This document shows, one piece after another, positions 1 to 11,568 of a stretch of 64,000 nt of DNA. The notes under the pieces are model-generated. The model made no database searches, had not been told where the DNA came from, and worked only from the letters and a program-made list of their open reading frames with translations. Source of the stretch: Scytalidium lignicola (lineage: Eukaryota; Ascomycota; Leotiomycetes); the NCBI GenBank assembly GCA_002812745.2, contig NCSJ02000008.1:186001-250000 (forward strand), read 5' to 3'. The first letter of the stretch is position 1. Every line of letters begins with the position of its first letter. Made by a program: the position numbers and the translations under genes.

Positions 1-1079
1 AAAGTACTTGTTAATTACTTGTAAAGCTAAAGTTAAAAGTTAATGCTTTATATATAAGATTTAGTACTTTAGTGTATAGAATTCCTAAGACATCTTATAT
101 TTAAAGACCTTGTCTTTCAGACTCCTAAATATAAGGCATTTAAGCTTAAGGTTAAAGGGGCTTTTATTATAATTGTAAAGTAAGACCCTTATACTATTAC
201 CATTTAAAAAGCTATTCTTGTTGTCAATGATTGTTTGTGGACAATAACCAGTGTTATTCAGAATGGTTAAGTTACTTATGCTTAGGCCTTTTACTTGTTA
301 AAGGAGCTTTTTACTATTTAAATTAAGTAAAGAATAAAGAGAATTATAAGTGCTTTTAATAAGTTTATTAAAAGCAGTTTTTACTTTATGCCTAAGGGTT
401 ACTAAGTAACTCTTATGACAAGAGCCTTTTCCTTGCTTAATAAGCTTGTTATACTACTTATTATAGCCTTAGTACAAGTTGTTGAAGTGTTATTACTATA
501 ATACTACATGTCTTAAACCATCTAGACTATCCTTAAGCTTTAGCAAGAGTAGATTGTAAAATTACAAGGATAGCCGTCAATTGAGAAGTTAGACAAGTTA
601 TACAGTTTATACTAGTATTCAAGGCTTACAGCAGCTTTTAAGTGTTAGTTTTACTCTTGAAGGAAGACCTTTATTACAAAGATTCAACAATTAGCTAGCA
701 TAATCAAGGCTTCTCCTGATGAAAAGGTGTATAGTACAATGGTGTTATAGTTGGAAAGTAAGCATAAACAAGTTAAGATATCATTAAGCAAAGTTATAGA
801 TACTTTAAAAAGGGTATAATATAATCATAGCTTTTAAAAGTAGATATATATGCATATAAACATTTTAAGGATCAATTAAGCTTAATTTGATTCATTTAAC
901 TAATTAAAAGCTTTTGTGCAAAGCTGTAAAGTAAGGTATAAGCTAAATAAACGTTATATTACAAGCTAAGTACCTGAAATTAAGCTTGACATCATTATAC
1001 CTTCAACTCTACTGCAAATTACTTTAAAATTAGATGCAAATTACGTTATAGCCTTGATAATAAGTTACTTCAATATCAG
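1..1079. other. AT-rich RIP-like relic, no gene
   Basis: Very AT-rich, with no open frame and few CA/TG dinucleotides, like the large block at 14-39 kb. One plus-strand stretch around 660-830 still reads as a protein-like sequence broken by TAG/TAA, which suggests a decayed transposon, but I cannot name the family. The composition turns to ordinary intergenic DNA at about 1,080. Confidence 0.5.
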
Positions 1080-1732
1080 ATGTTTTCATATTATGGTTGC
1101 AGAGTAATGCAATCCAGAAGTTGGCCCTGGGCCAAAATCGTGATGTCCCAGGGGAGTTACCGATATCATGTTGTAACTTGGTTATCACCCACCAAAAGTG
1201 CTCTCATACATCCTTCTGATGTATGGGATACGCTTGAACGCGGAATTAAGCATATTTCTAGTAATTATACTGTAAAGCAAGCGGAATTAAAAATCCTAGT
1301 GGGGTATTCAAAATCAAATAGTAGAATTAACTTTTGTTTAGTGTCTGCGGTGATACTAATATCAGAATTCTATATTTATTATATAGTGGCTCTAAGATTT
1401 TCTCCGATTCCCTACTTATTGATTCGAGGAGTCAAGATTTGATGCAGCGTTGAAAGTGTTAGTAGCAGTTTATTGAGACGGCTATTAAGTACCCCGTTAA
1501 AACGGAGATTTTCATTCATCATGCGCTATTTATTACTGTACAGACAAGCCAGGTGGACAAATAGGTTCTTCCTGCATGCTGTATGAATCTGTGCCATTAG
1601 ACCTGCGATTCAGGCTTTATCTTCTCACGCAAAAATATCTTATGCCTGTCATAAAGCTGCTACTGCTTACATGGCAGCCTATCGTGCTACGCCTTACTTT
1701 GCATGTATAACAAGATGCCAACTATTATCTTC
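1080..1732. other. Intergenic, nothing recognised
   Basis: Ordinary base composition. A 120-codon open frame on the plus strand (1080-1442) has no recognisable domain and no supporting splice or promoter context, so I do not call it. The interval probably holds the 3' untranslated region of the minus-strand monooxygenase. Confidence 0.4.
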
Positions 1733-3058
1733 CTAGAAGAATTGATTCTTCGGCCGTGCCAGACCAAGATGTTCTCGCAAGGTCGTTCCTTCATAGTCTT
1801 GTCGGAAGATACCACGGCGCTGCAATTCTGGTACTAGCCGTTGGGTAACGTCGTCCAAGCCTTGAGGCAGGAATGGGAAAACGACAGTAAAACCATCAGA
1901 TGCCTCCTCAGCCAGCCAGATGCCCATCTCCTCAGCAATTGACTCAGGGGTCCCTACAAAGGCAAGTCCTGAATATCCACCGTATCGCTGTGCTAGTTGT
2001 CGGACTGTCAGCTTCTCGTCTTCAGCAAGCTTCAACACTCCAGCACGACTGGTCTTGCTCGCGTTCGTCTCTGGTAGATCCGTTGGCAACGGTCCATCAG
2101 GATCGAAGCCCGATGCATCTGTTCCAAGGGAAACTGACAACGAAGCAATGGCGCTGTCGTAGTGAACCAAGCTGTCAAGCCTGAGCCGCTTGGCCTTCGC
2201 TTCCTCCACGGAGTTGTCGACAATGATCATAGCAGCTGGTAGAATTTTGAGGTGATTGCGATCACGACCAGCAGCAACGGCACGTCCTTTTATATCCGCG
2301 TAAAGTGCCTTTGCGGACTCAATGTCTCGCGGCGAGCAGAACACAGTTTCAGCAGTTTCGGCTGCCAGCTGTCTTCCAGGCTCGGATTGACCAGCCTGAA
2401 CAATGACAGGCCAACCCTGCACAGGCCGTGCGATATTCAGCGGGCCTCTAACCTGCAAATCATCTCCCTTGTGGTTCAGGACGTGCATCTTCTCTGGGTC
2501 AAAGAAGATGCCGCTCTCCTGGTCACGGACAAAGGCATCGTCAGCAAAACTGTCCCACAAACCGGTAACAACGTCATAGAACTCCCGAGCACGCTTGTAG
2601 CGATCACCGTGTTCCATGTGCTCGTCCTTGCTAAAGTTTTTGGCGGACTCGGGGTTTCCAGTGGTGACGATGTTCCATGCCGCTCGGCCGTTGCTGATAT
2701 GATCCAAGGAGGCAAAACGACGGGCAATATGATATGGCTCATCGTATGTAGTTGACGCCGTTGCCGCAAGCCCAATCTTCTCCGTTACTACCGCCAGTGC
2801 TGAGAGCAGCGTGAAGGGCTCAAAAGAGGTCACGGTCTGGCTCCGCTTTAAAGCTTCGACTGGCATATTCAACACGGCCAAGTGATCGGCCATAAAAAAC
2901 GCGTCAAACTTGGCAGCTTCCAGCTTCTGGATGAACGATGTGAGATGGGCTAGATTGAAATTGGCATCTGGATAGGCACCCGGATACCGCCATGCACCGG
3001 TATGCAAGCTGACTGGCCGCATGAAAGCCGTGAGATGCAATTTCTTAGACTCGGCCAT
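1733..3058 (-). CDS. FMN-dependent monooxygenase, NtaA/SnaA/DszA family
   Basis: Intronless 441-codon gene, ATG at 3058. The protein is a full-length member of the nitrilotriacetate monooxygenase/DszA group of class C two-component flavin monooxygenases (bacterial-luciferase-like TIM barrel). These oxidise small molecules with O2 and FMNH2 supplied by a separate reductase. Visible family hallmarks are the N-terminal GAWRYPGAYPDANF segment (residues ~21-35), FDAFFMADHLA (~51-61), the GRAAWNIVTTGNPESAKNF stretch (~124-142), a PVIVQAGQSEPGRQLAAE segment (~218-235) and the terminal GFTVVFPFLPQGLDDV region. Length matches the usual 430-470 aa. The substrate cannot be told from sequence, and no flavin reductase lies nearby. 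It has no signal peptide, so a cytosolic or peroxisomal site is likely. The lack of introns and the bacterial-type family are compatible with ancient horizontal transfer, but such genes are widespread in Pezizomycotina. Confidence 0.9.
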   Translation of the reverse strand: MAESKKLHLTAFMRPVSLHTGAWRYPGAYPDANFNLAHLTSFIQKLEAAKFDAFFMADHLAVLNMPVEALKRSQTVTSFEPFTLLSALAVVTEKIGLAATASTTYDEPYHIARRFASLDHISNGRAAWNIVTTGNPESAKNFSKDEHMEHGDRYKRAREFYDVVTGLWDSFADDAFVRDQESGIFFDPEKMHVLNHKGDDLQVRGPLNIARPVQGWPVIVQAGQSEPGRQLAAETAETVFCSPRDIESAKALYADIKGRAVAAGRDRNHLKILPAAMIIVDNSVEEAKAKRLRLDSLVHYDSAIASLSVSLGTDASGFDPDGPLPTDLPETNASKTSRAGVLKLAEDEKLTVRQLAQRYGGYSGLAFVGTPESIAEEMGIWLAEEASDGFTVVFPFLPQGLDDVTQRLVPELQRRGIFRQDYEGTTLREHLGLARPKNQFF

Positions 3059-4082
3059 GATGTTCCTGTTGAATATTCAAATCTAGAGTTACAGTAGTGT
3101 ATTATAGTCGATAAAAATAGTGCGAAGATGTTGATTTATGTATATCTCACCAACAACAGCTATACTCGATAAACCGCGGCACACACGCATAAATCGCAAG
3201 GGATTACAAATGCGAAAGAGGGACCGGCATTAATGGATAGTGGGGCAGTCATTGTCAAATGAAATCAAGCCAAAATGACAACATTCCTCGTGCTCTTATC
3301 GCGATTTAGGATTTAAGCCAAGTACTGTAATTGATTGCTAAGTTCCGTGAGGGATACCTTGACGTCGCACATCGTAAATTTGCCCTCCAGTATTCTAGAG
3401 AGTTGATGAACGCCATCGGTATGCGTATGATCGGTTATGGTACCAGAGTATCAGAAGGATACAAATCGATGCTGCCAGACGTTGATCGCAAATCGTAGGT
3501 TGTTGCACAATCCAGAAGACTTGAAAATAAGTTGTTGTTCCATTATACAGTTATGCTCGGATGGCAACGCATACCGTAGAGGCTCGCCTTGAAGGAGAAG
3601 ACTCGGAGATCTCGGTGGCGGATCTACCACCCCAAGCACCCATATCCCGTATCTTGAATGAGAGGAGAGCTGTGCTCGTAGAGCAGTGAAGTGTTAGAAA
3701 GAGAGAAGGGTCATGTCTAAAAGGGCTGGCGGCGGCAAGTATCCGCTCGACATCCGCCATGAGAGGGGGGTAGGTACCCCAGCATGGTGCCGCATTATTG
3801 CCCTCTCAAGTCAATTTGTACAACATTAAAGCGTGCGCTAATTTAGACGTGAGCTGAACATATGAACTTGTTTAACAGATTCTCCTACACAACCAGACAA
3901 GGCGTACCTTTAGGCAGAATTGTCTCGTCATCCTGTGTCTCACTACGCTCAGCCTCAGCCTCATCAGTCTGGTTCTTCATTCCAATGACTTTAGCGACGA
4001 GGGTGCAGCTTGTTATGTAGAAGCTTTCAATCCCAGATAACTCAGCCTTCATTGTTTTCTGTTGCAGAAGAGCTAAGCAGCC
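3059..4082. other. Intergenic, nothing recognised
   Basis: About 1 kb between the divergent monooxygenase (-) and the unknown plus-strand gene, so it must hold both promoters. Short open frames at 3451-3760 and 3885-4380 overlap one another and look like chance. No repeat or RNA gene is seen. Confidence 0.4.
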
Positions 4083-5492
4083 ATGAGTGCGATTGCTGGG
4101 CAGCAGCATCAGCCCGTCTTTGCACGCAAGTTCGGGCGCTCCTTCCAAAGACTGGATTCCACGGCAAGCCTGTGCTACCACGATCTTGGGAAAGTGAAGG
4201 TTGATTGTCGATTCCGCCACTCAAAATCGCAGTGGGGTGTTCTCGACAAAGAGGAATTTCCTGCTGGCATTCTCTACATGGACCTATGCTTCGACCAGCC
4301 TCAAGGCTATAAGCTTTCGAAAGCGATAATTCGAGTAACGCTATTAGACGAACTTCCTCAAGATGAGGCACGCCAAGCACCTGTTTTGAGATCGAGCCTT
4401 CAAATGACCGATCAATACGGTCCGAGGCAGATTACAGGCGAAGCAAAGACTATTGCCGTGAAAAAAACATATCGTGGCACACCGCATATCAACGTTCTGG
4501 GGAATGGTGGAGGACGCGTTGGAGTAGATGAAGAGAAATCACACTTCTACATCAGTAGATGGACTTTTACGGGTCAATTACAGCCTGGAGAGCCAGCTCG
4601 CCATGCCATAGGGGCCATATACAAGACTATTAAATGGGAACTCAACGAAAATGAACTTGATTCTAGGGTGATGCACAGCAATATAATCCATACGGGATTT
4701 ACATTTACGCACGGAAGAGAAATTTGTTTCTTAAAGGTGGAGATATCGGGCGAACTGCAAAGAACTAGACACCGGGTTATGAATCACCTGAGGTTTCCAC
4801 CAGGAAGTAAGAAAGACCAAGGTTCGACCGTGACCAAAGTTGATCTACGTCAGACGGAGCAATTCAGGAAGCGCCTTGATCCTATAGCCGATGGCTTGGC
4901 GAGAGCCTTGGAGATGGAAAATTATACAGAAATTCCAGTAGAGATACGGGATACTCTACCTGTATCATTTCAGCCGGCTTCTCATTCAACCAATTCCAAG
5001 GTACCGGTAATTAATTCTCAACCAACAATCAGCTCTGTGCCGGAAATTGGTTCTACGCCAGCAATCAGTGCCACGCCAGCTGAACCAACGCTCGAGTCTC
5101 TGACGCAAGGGCTTTTTTACTATACCAGTCCAATAGAGCAGGTTAGTCAAAGAGGAGGTAGCTTGGATTCTAGATGGTTAGATCAAGACTACCAGAGGGA
5201 TAGCACCGAGGTTGAGCAAGTGAGTCAGGTGAAAGAAACACAAGAGCAAGTAGGGCAGGGACTGAGGGAGGTAGCTGCTGCAGGCAAAGCCGTAGCACAG
5301 CAGGAAGTTCTCCTACGTCTTTCACAGTCCCCTGCATTCCTCATTCTCATACAATTCCTGGCAAACTTTCTAGATCTGTTTGACAAGATGTCAGCGTTAG
5401 CTAAGAAAGGTCGTGGGAAAGACAATGGGGATAACGGAGATAGAGATAGAGATAGGCTGACTACAACGGCTGGAGAAGGCCATATGAAGTAG
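4083..5492 (+). CDS. Uncharacterised 469-aa protein with hydrophobic C-terminal helix region
   Basis: Single-exon frame from the ATG at 4083. I do not recognise the family. Residues ~1-245 look like a folded, beta-rich domain (alternating hydrophobic strands; GILYMDLCF and FYISRWTFTGQL are typical). Residues ~285-345 are a Pro/Ser/Thr-rich linker with repeated IS(S/A)xP-like units. Residues ~375-412 are Gln/Glu-rich and probably coiled coil. They are followed by a strongly hydrophobic stretch, PAFLILIQFLANFLDLF (~418-434), then a short tail of Lys/Asp/Arg repeats. The hydrophobic stretch is near the C-terminus, so it could be a tail anchor or an amphipathic membrane-binding helix. There is no N-terminal signal peptide. 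The ordered N-terminal half and normal codon use argue that this is a real gene rather than a chance frame. Confidence 0.6.
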   Translation: MSAIAGQQHQPVFARKFGRSFQRLDSTASLCYHDLGKVKVDCRFRHSKSQWGVLDKEEFPAGILYMDLCFDQPQGYKLSKAIIRVTLLDELPQDEARQAPVLRSSLQMTDQYGPRQITGEAKTIAVKKTYRGTPHINVLGNGGGRVGVDEEKSHFYISRWTFTGQLQPGEPARHAIGAIYKTIKWELNENELDSRVMHSNIIHTGFTFTHGREICFLKVEISGELQRTRHRVMNHLRFPPGSKKDQGSTVTKVDLRQTEQFRKRLDPIADGLARALEMENYTEIPVEIRDTLPVSFQPASHSTNSKVPVINSQPTISSVPEIGSTPAISATPAEPTLESLTQGLFYYTSPIEQVSQRGGSLDSRWLDQDYQRDSTEVEQVSQVKETQEQVGQGLREVAAAGKAVAQQEVLLRLSQSPAFLILIQFLANFLDLFDKMSALAKKGRGKDNGDNGDRDRDRLTTTAGEGHMK

Positions 5493-6180
5493 GAGGCATG
5501 TAGTTGAATAGGCCTTCGACTTTCAGTGCAGGTGACCCTAAATATTCCGGTTACCAAAAAGTGATATATTGCTATTGGCTACTTACTGGTTGCTACTCCC
5601 TAGCTACAATAGGGCGCTTCCACATACTGTCCATAATTCAGGGGTTTAGTCTTTGGTTTATTCATTACTAGCGCTCTTAATAACAACGAGAAACTTTGTG
5701 TGGTGCTTCACATAACGTAGTGGAATAAATAACTCTAAGCATAGAAAGTCCTCTCCATAATTCACTGTGGAGTTACTTAACCTGTGGCGGGCCATATCGA
5801 CAAGTGAACATGACCGTATGAAACAGACGTAGCAATGAATGCGCCGTGGTTAGCTAATATTTTCACTAATAAAAGCCTTTTGGATACATTTTGACAGCTT
5901 TTATCTACATTTATAGAACTATATTGCCGTTGATGCGAATTCATAGGAAGTACAGCACAGCCTCGTGACGCATAACCGGGCTCAGCTGGTGGGACCCAGA
6001 TTGCGAGCATTATCCCATAATAAAAAATATTCTTTATCTTTTATCCCTTTGCTACTCCCCAGTATTTGCTTCACTTCCTGCTATTTTCCTCCTTTTTTAT
6101 ATTCTAAGCCCTTTAAAGGAGACCTCAATATACTTTGACTCCCATCCACAGCACCACCTCAGCCGTAGCTGCCATTACGA
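5493..6180. other. Intergenic with pyrimidine-rich promoter
   Basis: Holds the 3' end of the 469-aa gene and the promoter of the 887-aa gene. The segment about 6030-6110 is T/C-rich, a common feature just upstream of fungal transcription starts. Nothing else recognised. Confidence 0.4.
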
Positions 6181-8999
6181 ATGCCGCGACGAGAGATATC
6201 AATGTCATCACCACCGCCACCGCCATCGCCACCACCAATTACCGTAGTGAGAAGAGATAGTGCCGACAGCCAGGAGGTTAATCATAGTGATACTGGTAGC
6301 GAATGGGATGATGGACCTAGTGAGAGAGAAAAGGGCTCAGGGAAGGATGCTGTACCAGCCCTCTTGAGACGAGAATCTCCAAAAGGAACCCGACAATCTT
6401 TAGGGCTTGCAGAAAAAGTGTTTAAGACCACTGCTCTACCGCCAAAAGGCTCCTTTCCTCCAGTCTCACATGTCACACCCGCCCACAAGGAGATACTTGA
6501 TTCAAGCCGTGATCTTTCACAATCGAAAATTGCCATCGAGGCTGTGTGGGTTCCTTCTTTGAATCGAGATACGACTGTCCACCTCGAATTAGACATCGAG
6601 GAAGACCTGGAAACTCAGCTCGAAGAATTCAGTCGTCTGAAAAGGCTAGGGCATTTTAAAGCTGCAGAACACTATTTCCAGACAAATCTCCACGACTATA
6701 TTGATATCCCGCTTGTCACCGTGGAATATGCAGACATGCTTTTTCAGCAGGGAGCATATAAACATCTTATACATTTACTTTCCACGGGAGAGCTTAGTTC
6801 ACCTCGGCTTCCTTTGAGGTCTAACCCCCTTCTTAACGAGCAACAGCGACCATCAGAAGGACCCAATAACCCCTACAGAGCTAATATTGACATCGAGAAA
6901 CTAAACCTGAATTTTGAATTGGTTACCTCTTCTTCATACATGTACTCCCAAGGATGGTTAGTAGAAGCACTTGAAGATGTGCGAAACTCGATATCCAAGC
7001 TCTATGGCCATACACCTAAGAGAAGAAGGGACATACTGCGTAGCAGTTCTCAATTTGGTTCTACCGAAGTAAGATAAGCACAACTTATTGGTATGGGAGA
7101 ATGTACTAACTGTCTAAGGTCCAAATAGTCAGCTATTGTCTTAACATTGTTGCATACGCAAGATTTGAATCTAATTTCGCAGAGGATGATGAGTTCTCTA
7201 ATATCGTGCCAGACTGGCCAGAGCTGTACCAATCCATCTTGGCCAGGGGCCAAATTTGGGAAGTGCGAGACATTATGTTGTCTTCATTTTTTGCGTTTGG
7301 GGTGGAACGCACTTGGCAAAACCTGTTTAATGTCGACATACATGCTACCGATATTTCGGACAGCTTCTTTGCTGATTGGAGTGTTGAAGAATACGATGAA
7401 TCGACCTATCTTGCTATTCTTGATATATTAGTTATTATGGCACGCCATCTCATCAATATTGGTAGTCATGCGTTGTCTAAAGCCGCTACCCTAACAACTA
7501 TCAAGAGATACCTCGAGCACGCAAGAGCTTTCGCCCTTTGCATCAAACAAAATAACCCGGAGAATATCAAGTCACGACCGTATATTATGTGGATATTAAC
7601 CCAAGAAACATTCGCAAGATGGTCAACATACCTTAAAAACAAGCCAACTTTTGACTTCTTATATTTAGACAAATCTCCGGGTCTTACATTGTCAGCTCGG
7701 TTAATATTTCCTATATATATCCCAGATATGACAGAGAACCCCGGCTGGCCTGCTCCATATCTACCAGAAAGATCCAATGACTTACTCGAAACAGCACTTC
7801 AAGCTTCACGAGAGCTAGGCGACTACAGAGTTGAGATTTCATGCTTGGTAGAACTTATTGGTCGGCTGAAAGATCCAAAGGATAAAATTGCAGAACTTAC
7901 ACACCTACAGAAAGTTGTTCAGGGCGACATGGATGGTTATTTGAAAACCTGCCTCTCGAAATACCTCCTTACATCAGATGATAAATCGCGACAGGCTCTG
8001 CTTAATGAATTCGCCGAGATTAATAGCCATCGGCCTATAGTATATGATATTCGAAATCCTGTTACAGAGTGGAGCCAACGCATGGTGCAGAGTGCACTTT
8101 ATCATTCCCTAGAAAATTTTCCTACGGAGGCTATGAACGCACAATATATGGCAAGCGTCGTGGCTGTCAATCTCCCTTCTAGCATACATAATGTGATGTG
8201 TAAACTTCGTCTCTGGAGGATGAGTAATTTCCCAGCACGTTACATCGACCGAAGATCTGCTTATAGGAATCTAGCCCTCAACGCTCCAAACGCCATAGAT
8301 CCTAGTCAGCAGGACAGGACAATTTTAGGCATGGTCAGGGGAGAATTGGACAAATATAAGCTAGAGCACGATAGGAAAATAGAAAGAGAACTAGATCGAA
8401 TGAGAATGGCTGATCAAAGAAAGGGCAGAAAAGGTCGAAAACCGAAATCTGTAGCGATAGATATAGAGGGTGGGAGAGAAATAAACCAGGACGGGAGAGA
8501 AATGGAGAAGGAGAGAGAGAGGGGGGGACAATATCATGAGCAACCGAAATCCCCCGTGGATCGAGCGAATTTGAATCTTGGGCGATCTTTAACTAGTGAC
8601 GAAGATGTTCCTGATCCTGAGGACCCTTCTATAGACGAAGAGCTTAGGTCGATTATAGATGATGATAAGGACCGGAAATCTGAGCAGCAGGATGAAAATC
8701 ACATATTAACTGAAAATCATGAAATATCTAAATCGAACCAAGAGGAGATTACTAACAGTGGCAGTAGAGATCTTATAGTACCTGAAGAAGGAACTAACTC
8801 CCAATCAGAAAAGAGTGATGTTGACAACGAGAAGTCTAAACGAAGTAAGCATTACCACCTTAACTATGGATATTTTACACAATTTCCTCCCACGTGATGA
8901 TTTGTATGGCTATCCTAGATGAGAATTATTGCTAATATTGACGTTATAGGTTCTACTTTCCCGACTTCAGAGAGTGTTGCAGACTCGGAGGGTGGTTAG
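6181..8999 (+). CDS. Uncharacterised 887-aa protein, three exons
   Basis: Exons 6181-7068, 7119-8844 and 8950-8999. Intron 1 (50 bp) opens GTAAGA, carries TACTAAC and ends CTAAG. Intron 2 (105 bp) opens GTAAGC, has a GCTAAT branch-like site and ends TATAG. Spliced length is 888 codons with stop, in frame throughout. The N-terminus (~1-130) is disordered and begins with a run of prolines. A helical, TPR-like stretch starts near residue 140 (LKRLGHFKAAEHYFQTNL and YADMLFQQGAYKHLIHLL are helix-pair-like). The central part is helical with conserved-looking Trp/Tyr/Pro positions (for example PDWPELYQSILARGQIW). The last ~170 residues are Lys/Arg- then Asp/Glu-rich and probably disordered. I recognise it only as the kind of lineage-specific protein seen in filamentous ascomycetes; no function can be given. 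The DNA after 9000 contains no further coding frame. Confidence 0.75.
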
Positions 9000-11568
9000 T
9001 AGTAAGCGAAAAGGGGCCTTAAGAACTTTGACAGAGAGGCATGTGTAGATAGTATTATCCTCTTACCACCCACTTCATTTTTTCCTCCTAGGATTAATAC
9101 GATATTTTGTTGTTAAGTAATTAGTTTTAAGTCTGCAAATCGAGGGTTAATGCATCTTCCTCGCATCATCAACGAATTCTAGTCTTAAGACAGATTTTAT
9201 AATAAGAGTTACTACTACCACATACGTTTAACCAAGACCGTCGGAGGATCAATTACTTGGAGTTAATTGCAATTCAACTTGTATTCACGCATGCGCATAA
9301 TTTATAACTATGAGCTTAACGACAATTTTATATATCATGTTCCTTCAAACTACTATCTATATAGAGAGTCCTCTATATAATGTAGCTTGCATCAAGACTT
9401 AACTGAGTTCTAATATGTTGATGACTTTTAAAATACCTACAAAATGATGGAGTTGCTAATAATTAAGAACGAGAGGTAGCGTCTCTTCGACTATTGCACC
9501 TAATTATAGATATACTATCCTGTGAACTAAGGCCATGGAACTACCTAGAGAGAGTTCTCAATACATCTATCAAAAAANTAAACTTTTATGATCCCCGACT
9601 CTTGTCAATCGTTATTTATCTGCTCTCATCTCCGACCACTGCAAGCACCACCGGCAAAAATGGATAGCAAAAAAACAAAATAGAAACATACAGCAGAAGG
9701 TATTCGCTGGTCGTCACCGACCCAACTACTGATCTCCCGATCTGAGGCTTATGTATGGCAGAGCGGACGGGATGCCCAGTATTCCTCAGTCTATGGTCAT
9801 ATGTGACAGTAGAAGATCTAAATATAATTATATAGCAGACAGGAGACAAAAGAAATATAATTTTGACAACATGATAATGTAGACCCGAAGAGACGTCATT
9901 ATAGCTTTGAACCTCAATGGACATAAATAATTAACTAATATAAACTATAACAAAAAAANGTGCAGTTAATTCACGACTAATACGAAATATGATGGGGTTT
10001 GCAACGACGGGCTGGAATAATAGAAAATGAGGTTGAGCGGGTACTCGAAGCCACTGTAACGAGCCTGGTGCCGTATATCTGTGTCGCGCAGCATGCATTG
10101 CAATAACAATCATGAAAATTAGGCATAAAATATCAATTTAATTGGGAGTAGTTTATTTCTATCATTTTATAAGTATATTGACTTAATGCTCCTGTATTAG
10201 AAATTAAATCTATCTGATTTGGTAATACATTATTCTATTCTTTTATAATTACAATTTCAATCGCTTGCTTGGTTATTGGTTGCATTTTGCGTTTGTGAGG
10301 GTTACCTGTGCGACACAGACTTACAGCACCCGGCTCGTTAATAAGGATCTAGCAACTAGAATCACCGAGATCTTCATTGAGAACTAAGTGTGTTTCCTCG
10401 CAACAAATTACTGATTTCATTGCGCTCCAGTCAAGCAGCGACTTTACAACAGCTGCGCACTCATAGACAATAGCTACCGAAAAAAGCCCCATACTATTGG
10501 AATTGTTTGACTCGATATCAGTATCGTCGTCGAGGAATATCTCGGCAAGGCCTACCACGAGTTCATGTCTAGCATTGAATAACCCACGGAAAAGGGGTGA
10601 CAGTACGGTAGCAAAGTGATTGAAAGAGAAAATTTTCGGCCATGTTGTAGTACACATTATTAAAGTAGCAGTTCAGTTTCAGGTCTCAGTGAACTCCCCG
10701 TGCTTACGAAAGTACATCCTCCTGTCACATTCAGGTGTGGCGTTCAATTGGAGTACTTCCGTAAAGTCTGAAACAACGCTTGGACAGGTATCGGAAGAGA
10801 CCATAGTCCAATATACTGTATCGTATACTCTCAAGTGTACCGGCATGGAGCTAGAAATAAATGCAACGCTACATAGTGCGTATTATTGTGTTAAAACTGT
10901 CAGCACCTAGAAGCTAAATCATTCGGTAAACATACTTATATAGGGGGAAACAGGGGCCTTAGCTCCGGACTGGTATACTTCAGAACATTCATCGACTTCT
11001 CTTTGCCTGCGACAAAACGATGGCCCCTTTCTTCTATAAAGATGAGTGTAAAGGGCCAACAGGGACTCAATACTGCAGTATTGGAACCAGCATCACAATT
11101 TAACATGAGCATCCTAAATCGTACCATTACCCATGTTCTTGTGTACTGTGTGTATCACTTTATTAATTTGCTGAGCATTGGTTCTCCTATAGGATGACGC
11201 ATTTCGCCAAACATGCAGGAATCCTCGCAATTGCAGGGGACAAGATTTCTTTTTTTCAAGCAATCTACCTTCCAGGGCAATGATTATGGTTATACCGAGT
11301 GGGGTAAATGCTACGACTGGCTCTGGATATTTTGATATCAGGCAGGGGAGATAAGCACATTGCATATCCTATCTCTACATATGAGATCAGCCTGACCCAT
11401 CGCAATATTTTGAGCCCCTCTCTCTGTTCCTCTTTTCTTTTTCTTTTCCCATTCATATTTACCTTCCCATTTTACGGCTTTCCTTCTTGAGTTCTTCCTG
11501 GAGTTTTCACTCCATTATAGGGCTACATTTAAGCAGCATCTCCTTCTTTCACTGCGATTTAACTGACT
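9000..11568. other. Long intergenic region, no gene supported
   Basis: About 2.6 kb of moderately AT-rich DNA between the 887-aa gene and the permease. Short opposing frames at 10349-10657 (-) and 10620-10910 (+) have no recognisable content. Single Ns occur at 9578 and about 9959 beside A runs. The stretch 11,430-11,480 is a C/T tract in the permease promoter. Confidence 0.4.

Noticed and set aside
1080..1442. 120-codon plus-strand frame
   Set aside because: No domain, starts at the border of an AT-rich relic, no promoter or splice signals; length is possible by chance.
10349..10910. Overlapping frames of 102 (-) and 96 (+) codons
   Set aside because: They overlap on opposite strands and neither has recognisable content.
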